From positions 4,030,001 to 4,094,000 of the forward strand of contig NZ_CP061171.1 of NCBI RefSeq assembly GCF_014692875.1: 64,000 nt of DNA, written 5' to 3'. Of this stretch, positions 47,345 through 55,520 are shown piece by piece (positions within the stretch are counted from its first letter, which is position 1; each line of letters starts with the position of its first letter). The notes beneath the pieces were generated by a model. It was not told the DNA's origin. It made no database searches and worked only from the letters and a program-made list of their open reading frames with translations. The stretch comes from Pedobacter riviphilus (lineage in GTDB: Bacteria; Bacteroidota; Bacteroidia; Sphingobacteriales; Sphingobacteriaceae). The position numbers and the translations under genes were made by a program.

Positions 47345-49096
47345 TTATTTTATAAACTGAATATAACTAAAATTATAACCGCCAATGGCAGCCAAAATCC
47401 TAATTTTTTGATTTCCGGCCTTTAATGGTACATTTTTGATCTCGAAAGTGGCAAACTTTTTCGCATCGCCAGTATTGGGTACGGTTACTTCTTTAGCAAC
47501 GGTTTTACCATCAATTGAAATATTCATCCGTCCGCTAGCCTCACCTGCTGCTGCACTTATTTTTAAAGTATACATTCCTTTTTGCGACACATTTATGGTG
47601 TATTGCAACCACTCTCCTTTTTCGATGTGATTTACATAATACTTCTCATACTGTGTAGAATCTTTTGCAATATCTACCCCATCATTCCTGTAAATCCAGC
47701 CACGGTTACCTGCACTTCTTTTTCCTGTTGAGGTATGGTAATCGGCTGTATCGTTATCAAAGTAGGCAAAACCATTTCTCCCCAAGTCGTAATCAACCGC
47801 GTAAATAATACTCTTGTTTTTAATTAAATTGGCTTTAAAAGGTTTGGTTTCGTTACTAAAGGGCTGGCGAATCATCGCATCGATTACGTCGCGGTGAATG
47901 ATGGTATTTTCTAACCTCGAATAAATAGCCAGTTCCATCAGTCCACTATACACGTTGCTATCTTTAGGTTTATTACCGCCATTGTTCAGGTATTTAACCA
48001 ACGCATCGTAATTGGGGTTCGATTTAATTTCCATTGGGTTATTGAACCCGATTTTTTTTAAAGGCCACCACGACCAGCCGATATTGTTTTTTTCTAAAAG
48101 GTGGATGGCATCGGTAAACCAAACATTCGAATTTTCGCCTGTTTCGCCCAGCCAAACGGGTACTTGCTGCTCGTCGCGGGCTTTAATAATGTGCGCTATT
48201 GAAGCCTGATCGTTGTAATTCCAGTATTTATGGAAACTTAAAGCCATATTTTTATCCCACAGCGGGAAAACACCATTGTAATTATTGCCCCAGCCATTAC
48301 CTTCAATAATGATCAGGTGTTGCGGGTCTACCTCACGGATGGCTTTGGTAATCTCTACCATCAGTTTTCTTAAAGGCGCATTTACTTTTTCTTTGGTACC
48401 GTTTTTATCGTCTTCAGGATTTGTAAAACCATAATTGGGTTCGTTTATAATATCGTATGCGCCAATGTAAGGTTCGTTTTTGTACCGTTCGGCCAGTTTT
48501 CGCCAAAGGGCAATGGTTTTCTGCTGGTTGGCCTCACTATCCCATAAATAAGGTTTTGACGGATCGCGGTCCGCAATGTTTAAATCGTTCCCCTGCCCAC
48601 CAGGTGCCGCATGCAAATCTAAAATAAGGTACATTTTATTGGCTTTACACCAGTTGAGCAAACTATCGGTTAAGGCAAAACCTTTTTCGAGCCAGGTATT
48701 TTTTCCGGCCACGGGTTCTTTATCTACCGGCAAAGTATATAAATTATAATGTATAGGCAGGCGGATGGAATTAAATCCCCAGCGTTTCATGGAGTCGACA
48801 TCAATTTTACGCATGTGGTTAGCCAGCCAGGCATCGTAAAATTCCTGGGTCTGTTTCGGCCCCATTAACTCTTCTATCCGCTCACGAATTCGATACTGCT
48901 GTGCTTCCTTATTGATTTTGAGCATGTAACCTTCCTGCAACATCCAGCCTCCAAGGCCAATGCCACGCAATAATACATTCTGGCCCTGGCCATCAACAAT
49001 TTTTGTACCCGACGCTTTTAAAAAGCCCTGACTAAAGCCGGTAAACGAAATGCTGCTGAACAGAAAAATAGATAAAAGAGATTTTCTTAAAAACAT
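47345..49096 (-). CDS. Glycoside hydrolase family 5 with C-terminal carbohydrate-binding domain
   Basis: A 583-residue exported endo- or exo-glucanase type enzyme. The signal peptide is MFLRKSLLSIFLFSSISFTGFS. The GH5 TIM barrel has VLLRGIGLGGWML, IRLPIHYNLY, LILDLHAAPGGQG, the acid/base Glu219 in YDIINEPN, FHKYWNYN, and the nucleophile Glu318 in VWLGETGEN. Residues about 450-583 look like a CBM6-type beta-sandwich (YYVNHIEKGEWLQYTINVSQ, MNISIDGKTVAKEV). It is the fourth gene of the SusC-SusD-GH30-GH5 operon, 18 nt after GH30. The substrate is probably a beta-glucan or beta-mannan; the exact linkage cannot be read. Confidence 0.94.
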   Translation of the reverse strand: MFLRKSLLSIFLFSSISFTGFSQGFLKASGTKIVDGQGQNVLLRGIGLGGWMLQEGYMLKINKEAQQYRIRERIEELMGPKQTQEFYDAWLANHMRKIDVDSMKRWGFNSIRLPIHYNLYTLPVDKEPVAGKNTWLEKGFALTDSLLNWCKANKMYLILDLHAAPGGQGNDLNIADRDPSKPYLWDSEANQQKTIALWRKLAERYKNEPYIGAYDIINEPNYGFTNPEDDKNGTKEKVNAPLRKLMVEITKAIREVDPQHLIIIEGNGWGNNYNGVFPLWDKNMALSFHKYWNYNDQASIAHIIKARDEQQVPVWLGETGENSNVWFTDAIHLLEKNNIGWSWWPLKKIGFNNPMEIKSNPNYDALVKYLNNGGNKPKDSNVYSGLMELAIYSRLENTIIHRDVIDAMIRQPFSNETKPFKANLIKNKSIIYAVDYDLGRNGFAYFDNDTADYHTSTGKRSAGNRGWIYRNDGVDIAKDSTQYEKYYVNHIEKGEWLQYTINVSQKGMYTLKISAAAGEASGRMNISIDGKTVAKEVTVPNTGDAKKFATFEIKNVPLKAGNQKIRILAAIGGYNFSYIQFIK

Positions 49097-49114
49097 AGTT
49101 TAAATAATTGATAA

Positions 49115-50512
49115 TTACCAGATATAAGTGGCTACTGCGCCCTTATCGAGCGCCGCAGCGTATGTTTTACCATTTTGACTGATGTTAAAGGAAGCAGCTT
49201 CTTTACCGGTATTGGCCACAATAAGCACATGTTTACCATCAGGTGTTTTAAATGCAACGTTAGCTAAACCATCCGGCTCATTAGAAGCAATGCGTACCGA
49301 GCCCGGCCTTACAAATTTCGAAACATGGGCAATGGAAAAGTAGGCTAGGTTACGGCTATACTTATCGCCACTAATGGTAACTGCCCCCTGGCACATGGAG
49401 CAACCGCCCCTATCGGTATAAGGCTTATTTTCAGGGTCGGCAGCGAGGTTCCATTCCAAAACGTTTTTGCTCCAGTTACGCGTAGCACCAATAATTAAAC
49501 GTTTTACCGGATTTACGATATTGATGGTTGCGGCATCGGGCGATTCAACCACCATTTGCTCAGAGAAATAGATGTTTTTATCGGGATGGGCATTATGCAC
49601 ATCGGTTAAAGATTCTATTTTACCTCCGTACAGATGAAAGGCCGATCCATCGATATATTTTTTGGCTTCAGGATCATCTAAAATGCTGATCGGATAATCA
49701 GGTCGGTCAGCATTGTGGTCGTACACAATAATTTTGGTTTTAATATTGGCCTTTGCAAAAGCAGGCCCTAAGAATTTCTTTACAAAAAGTGCCTGATCTG
49801 GTGCAACCATAAGCAAGCTGGGATTATTACCCGGGTGTAAAGGCTCATTTTGAACGGTAATCGCATCAATAGGAATACCTTCCTTTTGCATTTCCTGTAC
49901 ATACCTTACAAAGTACCTGGAGTAAGCATCATAATATTCGGGCTTTAACATCCCGCCTCGGGCATCGTAAGTGGTTTTCATCCATAAGGGAGGAGACCAT
50001 GGCGAGCCCATAATTTTTAGTTTGGGGTTGATCGCAAGGATTTCCTTCATTACCGGAATCACATCCATTTTATCTGGGCCGAGGTCAAATTTAGCCTGCG
50101 TTAAATCGGTTTGTCCTTCGGGAAGGTCGTTATAAGAAAATACTTTTTCATTTAAATCAGAAGCACCAATGCTCAGGCGGATATAACTCACTCCAATATT
50201 GTTTCCATCAGTAGCAAATAACTCCTTCAATAAAGCCGCTCTGGCTGGTGCCGACATTTTAATAATATGCTGTGCACTTCCCCCTGTTAAGGCAAAACCA
50301 AAACCATCTATACTTTGAAAAATTTCTTTATCGTTTACAAAAATGGTAGGTTGCTTATTTTTGGCGTTGACCAAACTTAAACCGGTAGATTGACGGGTAA
50401 ATAAGGCCGTACGATCGGCTTTGGTTAACCACATTTGTGGCTGGCCTTGTGCCATAACCGAAAAAGTGAAAGCACAACCTATTAAGAGTCCAAAGGACTT
50501 GGTGAATAGCAT
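49115..50512 (-). CDS. Glycoside hydrolase family 30 (glucosylceramidase/beta-1,6-glucanase type)
   Basis: A 465-residue exported enzyme with signal peptide MLFTKSFGLLIGCAFTFSVMA. The GH30 (beta/alpha)8 core carries SIDGFGFALTGGSAQHI, YIRLSIGASDL, MGSPWSPPLWMKT, the acid/base Glu223 in ITVQNEPLHPG, and the nucleophile Glu318 in IYFSEQMV. The C-terminal beta-sandwich includes FVRPGSVRIAS. This sequence style fits the GH30 group with beta-1,6-glucanases and glucosylceramidase-like enzymes. In a SusCD operon, a beta-1,6-glucan target is plausible. Its start lies 87 nt after the SusD stop. Confidence 0.94.
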   Translation of the reverse strand: MLFTKSFGLLIGCAFTFSVMAQGQPQMWLTKADRTALFTRQSTGLSLVNAKNKQPTIFVNDKEIFQSIDGFGFALTGGSAQHIIKMSAPARAALLKELFATDGNNIGVSYIRLSIGASDLNEKVFSYNDLPEGQTDLTQAKFDLGPDKMDVIPVMKEILAINPKLKIMGSPWSPPLWMKTTYDARGGMLKPEYYDAYSRYFVRYVQEMQKEGIPIDAITVQNEPLHPGNNPSLLMVAPDQALFVKKFLGPAFAKANIKTKIIVYDHNADRPDYPISILDDPEAKKYIDGSAFHLYGGKIESLTDVHNAHPDKNIYFSEQMVVESPDAATINIVNPVKRLIIGATRNWSKNVLEWNLAADPENKPYTDRGGCSMCQGAVTISGDKYSRNLAYFSIAHVSKFVRPGSVRIASNEPDGLANVAFKTPDGKHVLIVANTGKEAASFNISQNGKTYAAALDKGAVATYIW

Positions 50513-50599
50513 ACAAGGAAGATGATCTGGTAAAAAACAGGAAGAAAGACTTAGCTTTCTCCCTGTAACAATTAAACATTAAGGATATATAGACGGGCA

Positions 50600-52129
50600 T
50601 TATTTAGAACCGCCCCATTCTTTACTTTGTAAAATTTTAGAGTTGGCCAGTTCTCTTTCCGGAATTGGAAAGATTTCGTTTCTACCGGCTTTAAAACCTT
50701 TACCAGCTAATACAGTTGGCGCCAGGCCCCATCGTACCAAATCAAACCAGCGGTGTCCTTCTGCGGCAAGCTCCAAACGGCGCTCGCGCATAATGTTATC
50801 CATAGTTACCGGTAGCGGATTTAAGCCCACCCTTGCCCTTACCGCGTTAAATACTTGATAAGCTTTTGTTCCGGCACCAACACCTGCACCACTTTTTAGC
50901 AATGCTTCTGCCTCTAACAAATAAGTATCGGCTAAACGGATTTCATACATATCCTGACCAAAATTAAGTTCTAACTGGCCACTGGCCGCTTTGGTAGAAG
51001 TACGGCCAGCGTATTTTTCTATAAAATATCCGGTATTGGCATATGCATGTTTATAGGTAACAATATTTGCCTTTTCCAAACTATCCAGATTGGCAACGGT
51101 TGCTTTATTCCTCGGGTCGTAATGAATCTGATCAAAGAAATCTTTAGTGAAAGGCAAGAAACTCCAGCCTGAAATATAATCGGGAGCCAAAGCTGCATTT
51201 ACAGGCACATAGTTACGCGGGCCAACCAAAATACTCATTACGTTACCTTCGCGGCTGCCTACTGTTCCCCAGCCCATATCAGAGGTGGTGTTATACACAA
51301 TTTCCAGAATCGATTCTGAATTGAATTTATTTTTAACGTTCCATAAATCGGCAAAGTTTGGCAGTAGTTTATAGCCATATGTGCTCGCTCCAGGGCTAGG
51401 TCCGTTTACCAATGCAAATTCGGCCGCAGCTTCAGTCCACTTTTGCTGCCACATGTACACTTTACCTAAAACTGCATGTACGGCACCTTGAGTAAGCCTG
51501 CCACCTTGCGAAGCGACTGGAACCGTAGTTGGCAAATTAGGAATAGCTTCCGATAAATCTTTAACAATTAAAGCATAAACCTGATCTGCAGGAACCTGTA
51601 ATACATCAAACATGGCACTAGGCTCAACCACATCGGTTAACAAAGGAATGTTCTTAAATAACCTAACCAGATCGAAGTAATAGATTGCCCTTAAAGCTTT
51701 AACTTCTGCAATGTACCGCGTTTTAGTGGCATCGTCTAAACCTGAACCATTTACTTTCTGTAAAAATACATTAGCGCGGTAAACACCGGTAAAGCCCTTG
51801 CCCCATAAATGGCTGGCCGCCCCAGAGGTAGAAGTTAAGGTGTAGTTATTGATGGTTTGTAAATCGCCGATATCAGATGGCGAATCGCCTCCGGCAAAAT
51901 GGTCATCAGAACCTGCCGATAAAATATTCACTTTCGTTAGGTATCCTGAAGACTGATTTCCCAGAACGTCATACACCGAAATGAGCGATGTTAATGCTTC
52001 TGCAGGCGTTTTGTAATAACCAGTCTCCAAAATGCGTTCTCTTGGATTTACATCCAACTGTTTTTTGCAAGAGACAAACAATTGTGATGAGACGGCCAAA
52101 GCCGCGATATAAAAAATACTTTTTTTCAT
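50600..52129 (-). CDS. SusD/RagB-type nutrient-binding outer membrane lipoprotein
   Basis: A 509-residue glycan-binding lipoprotein of the cell surface (lipobox VSC, Cys21). Typical features are CKKQLDVNPRERILETGYYK, the TPR-like helices including YIAEVKALRAIYYFDLVRLF, GRLTQGAVHAVLGKVYMWQQ, and the C-terminal NAVRARVGLNPLP and ERRLELAAEGHRWFDLVRWG, all standard SusD signatures. It pairs with the SusC gene 10 nt upstream and should act as the lid of that transporter. Confidence 0.97.
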   Translation of the reverse strand: MKKSIFYIAALAVSSQLFVSCKKQLDVNPRERILETGYYKTPAEALTSLISVYDVLGNQSSGYLTKVNILSAGSDDHFAGGDSPSDIGDLQTINNYTLTSTSGAASHLWGKGFTGVYRANVFLQKVNGSGLDDATKTRYIAEVKALRAIYYFDLVRLFKNIPLLTDVVEPSAMFDVLQVPADQVYALIVKDLSEAIPNLPTTVPVASQGGRLTQGAVHAVLGKVYMWQQKWTEAAAEFALVNGPSPGASTYGYKLLPNFADLWNVKNKFNSESILEIVYNTTSDMGWGTVGSREGNVMSILVGPRNYVPVNAALAPDYISGWSFLPFTKDFFDQIHYDPRNKATVANLDSLEKANIVTYKHAYANTGYFIEKYAGRTSTKAASGQLELNFGQDMYEIRLADTYLLEAEALLKSGAGVGAGTKAYQVFNAVRARVGLNPLPVTMDNIMRERRLELAAEGHRWFDLVRWGLAPTVLAGKGFKAGRNEIFPIPERELANSKILQSKEWGGSK

Positions 52130-52139
52130 TGTTCAACTA

Positions 52140-55100
52140 TTAAAATCCAACATTTAAACCAATCATAAATGAACGTGCCTGCGGGTAAACACCACGGTCT
52201 ACACCTAATACCGTTCCGCCGATTTCTGGATCATATCCCGTGTATTTAGTAATGGTCCATAAGTTTTCGCTCATTAAATAAGCTCTCACTTTTTGCGCAC
52301 CAATTTTTTTCGATACATTTTGAGGAAGGGTATAACCCACCTGTAAGGTTTTTAATCTGAAATAATCGCCTTTTTCCAGGTATAGTTTCGAAAACTTGAT
52401 GTAGTTTCCGTTCGGATCAGTTTCAACAATACGCGGCATGGTAGTAGACGGGTTAGAAGGCGTCCAGCGGTCTAATATTTTGGTTTGCCAGTTGGCATAG
52501 GTAACATCTAAACGACGTAAGCCCTGAAAAATCTGGTTTCCGCCAACACCATTACCGAAAGCCACCAGATCCCAGTTTTTATACGCCAGGTTAATGGTTA
52601 AACCATAGGTGTATTTAGGAATCGGGCTGCCTAAAAACGTCCTGTCTGATGAATTGATTTCATTATCGCCATTTAAGTTGGCATATTTAATATCACCTGG
52701 TTTAGCGTTAGGCTGTAATTTAGTACCGGCCGGACCAACATAACCATCAATTTCTGCCTGGGTTTGGAAAATACCAAGCATATCGTAACCATAGTATTCG
52801 TTGAAAGATCTGCCTAAGCCGGTCCTCGTAAAGTTGCCCATGGTTTGGAAGCTTTGTGCATTATCTTCGATAAAGGTTTTACCCGGTAATAACTTGGTCA
52901 CTTTATTTTTAAGGAAGGATATATTTCCGTTTACACCCAGGTTAAATTCGCCAATTTTTTTGCGGTAGCCCAGTTCGAACTCAAAACCTGTATTTTGCAT
53001 ATCGCCCACGTTTTGTGTCGGGCCTCCAGCTGCGCCAACGTACAATGGAATATCTGGCGTTTGCAATACCCCAACAGTTTTCTTTTTGAAATACTCTGCC
53101 GATAAGGTAAAATTGGTAAACAGGGTTGCATCAAAACCAATATTGGTCTGGCGGGTTTCTTCCCATTTCAGATCGGGGTTAGATAAAGCAGCAGGGCTCC
53201 AGCCTATCATACTTTGATCGGTTGTACCGAAGGTATAGTTACGGCCACTACTAACTAAAGAAACGTACCTGAAATCGCCCAAAGCATCGTTACCGGTAAC
53301 CCCATAACCTCCGCGGATTTTCAAGAAATTCACGATATCATTTTCTTTCCAGAAAGCCTCTTTTGAAGGCACCCAACCCAATGAGAACGAAGGAAAATAA
53401 CCGAAACGGTTATTGGTACCAAAACGCGATGAACCATCACGCCTGATAATACCGGTAAACAGGTATTTTTCATCATAATCGTAAGTAACACGGGTAAATA
53501 ATGAGTTTACAACATGTAACGTTCCATCACCCCCACCTACAAGTTTATTAGCGGTTCCAGGATCATAGTTTAAATTCGCTTCGTAAAAGCTATTGGCAAT
53601 GATATTCTGGTAGGTAGTATTTAAACTTCTGCTGTTGTTATCCATGTAATACCCTTGCCCCACAATAATGAAAGCATGGTGTTTACCAAAGTTGCGCGAG
53701 TAGCTTAAAGTATTTTCCCAGTTATAGTTTAATACCGTATTAATTTCGCGGTAGAATGATTTTTTATCATTTTTAGAAGAAGAGTTCAGGTAAAAAAGCG
53801 GGGTGTACGAATCACCACCATAGAAGGCTACTTTAGTACCTAAACTTGATCTGAATTTCAAATTGGCGATGGGTTCAATCTCCGCAAAAGCGTTACCAAC
53901 AATGTTGTGGTCCCAGCTGTAATTACCCAGGCGGGTTTGCATATAAGCTACCGGGTTAGTCATTTCCTGACCAACAATCGGCGAGATACCATAAGGGAAT
54001 CCGTTAGCATCTCTTAAAGTGTTTGCAATGGTATAAGGCGATTTGGCAATTAAAGCCGGGTCGGTTTCTACTACCGGCGTAATCGGATCGAGGTTAATGG
54101 CCGAGCTTAATGGTCCGCCAAATTCGCTATTGGTGTTACCTAAACTGCTGTTTACCGAATGGCTATAACCTAAATTTTCGCCAAAAGTAATCCATTTTGC
54201 CGGTTTATAGGTAGAATTGATCCTTACGTTTGCCCTGTTCCATTTAGAAATAGGGCTGGCAACAATACCATCCTGTTTAATGTAGCCCATCGAACTGTAG
54301 ATGGTAAATTTATCGTTTCCTCCACTAACGCTGAACTCATGTGTCTGGCGGCGGGCATCATCGTTAAACACCTGATCCTGCCAGTCGGTACCTACACCTA
54401 AAGCAGCCGGATTTGCATAGGGCTGTGGTAATCCGGAGTTAGCGGCTGATTCGTTTCTGATGGTAGCATACTGGGTGGCATTTAATAAATCGAGTTTTTT
54501 GGCAGGTGCAGAAGTACCGTAGAAGCCGTTATAATTTACGCTTATTAAACCTGCTTTACCTTTTTTGGTTGTAATAATAATTACCCCATTAGCAGCCCGG
54601 GCACCATAAATAGCCTGCGAGGCTGCATCTTTTAAAACTTCGATAGATTCGATATCGGCCTGGTTCAGGTAACCTATGCCACCGTTATCTACAATTACCC
54701 CATCTACAACCCAAAGCGGATCATTATTACCCCCCGAAGCAAAAGAAGTATATCCCCTCACCCGAACGGTAGAAGAGGTACCTGGCTGTCCGTTACCACT
54801 GGCAATGGTTAAACCAGATGTTCTGCCTTGCAAAGCCTGCTCTACCCTGTTAATGGGCATGCTTTCTAAATCTTTGGCTTTAACGCTCGAAATAGAGCCG
54901 GTTACCACACTCTTCTTTTGTGTACCATAACCCACTACCACTACCTCGGTCAGGTCTTTTGAATCAGCTGTCAGCGTTACATTAATGCGGCCTCCTGCCG
55001 GAACAGTTACCGTTTGTGCCGTCATACCGATTAAATTGATGGTGAGCTTTGCGCCTACCGGAGCCTGAATGGTAAATACACCATTGGCATCAGTCGATGC

Positions 55101-55259
55101 TGCTCTTGTCGTTCCATCTAACTTAACTGTGGCACCAGGTAGCGGTGCGCCATTTTGCTCTGTTACCTTTCCTGTAACCGGAATGTCTTGCGCCATTAAG
55201 GCAAACGGGAAAGCCAGGAGACAGTAAATGAAGAATACGAATGTAAATCTTCCTCTCAT
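52140..55259 (-). CDS. SusC/RagA-type TonB-linked outer membrane transporter of the GH30/GH5 locus
   Basis: A complete 1039-residue SusC protein. The signal peptide is MRGRFTFVFFIYCLLAFPFALMA. A carboxypeptidase-regulatory domain (VTGKVTEQNGAPLPGATVKL) precedes the linker TEVVVVGYGTQKKSVVTGSI. The plug has PLWVVDGVIVDNG and IESIEVLKDAASQAIYGARA. The barrel ends in MIGLNVGF. It imports oligosaccharides into the periplasm using TonB energy. It heads the SusD-GH30-GH5-cytochrome operon, with a TAGATTTG promoter match 72 nt upstream and the propeller regulator gene further upstream. Confidence 0.97.
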   Translation of the reverse strand: MRGRFTFVFFIYCLLAFPFALMAQDIPVTGKVTEQNGAPLPGATVKLDGTTRAASTDANGVFTIQAPVGAKLTINLIGMTAQTVTVPAGGRINVTLTADSKDLTEVVVVGYGTQKKSVVTGSISSVKAKDLESMPINRVEQALQGRTSGLTIASGNGQPGTSSTVRVRGYTSFASGGNNDPLWVVDGVIVDNGGIGYLNQADIESIEVLKDAASQAIYGARAANGVIIITTKKGKAGLISVNYNGFYGTSAPAKKLDLLNATQYATIRNESAANSGLPQPYANPAALGVGTDWQDQVFNDDARRQTHEFSVSGGNDKFTIYSSMGYIKQDGIVASPISKWNRANVRINSTYKPAKWITFGENLGYSHSVNSSLGNTNSEFGGPLSSAINLDPITPVVETDPALIAKSPYTIANTLRDANGFPYGISPIVGQEMTNPVAYMQTRLGNYSWDHNIVGNAFAEIEPIANLKFRSSLGTKVAFYGGDSYTPLFYLNSSSKNDKKSFYREINTVLNYNWENTLSYSRNFGKHHAFIIVGQGYYMDNNSRSLNTTYQNIIANSFYEANLNYDPGTANKLVGGGDGTLHVVNSLFTRVTYDYDEKYLFTGIIRRDGSSRFGTNNRFGYFPSFSLGWVPSKEAFWKENDIVNFLKIRGGYGVTGNDALGDFRYVSLVSSGRNYTFGTTDQSMIGWSPAALSNPDLKWEETRQTNIGFDATLFTNFTLSAEYFKKKTVGVLQTPDIPLYVGAAGGPTQNVGDMQNTGFEFELGYRKKIGEFNLGVNGNISFLKNKVTKLLPGKTFIEDNAQSFQTMGNFTRTGLGRSFNEYYGYDMLGIFQTQAEIDGYVGPAGTKLQPNAKPGDIKYANLNGDNEINSSDRTFLGSPIPKYTYGLTINLAYKNWDLVAFGNGVGGNQIFQGLRRLDVTYANWQTKILDRWTPSNPSTTMPRIVETDPNGNYIKFSKLYLEKGDYFRLKTLQVGYTLPQNVSKKIGAQKVRAYLMSENLWTITKYTGYDPEIGGTVLGVDRGVYPQARSFMIGLNVGF

Positions 55260-55330
55260 AGAAATTAGTTTTTAGTTAATGATATTTGGTTAGTTCATGA
55301 TACAGTCTTATTGGCTGCTGTTTCATAAAT

Positions 55331-55338
55331 CAAATCTA
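55331..55338 (-). promoter_or_regulatory. Bacteroidota -7 promoter element (TAGATTTG) of the SusCD operon
   Basis: TAGATTTG matches TAnnTTTG on the minus strand, 72 nt upstream of the SusC ATG, with a TTG 21 nt further upstream as a possible -33 element. The predicted leader is about 65 nt. The regulator probably binds in the remaining 180 bp up to 55520. Confidence 0.5.
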
Positions 55339-55520
55339 TAGACGCGATGAGCAATAGCACAATTTGCCACTACTACACGAACCATACACCAACCCTCAAA
55401 AAGGCTAAAAAACAAAAAAAATAGGCCTACATAAGCCCTACAAGAGAAGTATAAAAAACTGTTTTACAGGTATTTAAATTTTTTAACAAAAATAACAGCT
55501 TTTGTAACAAAAACGTACGT

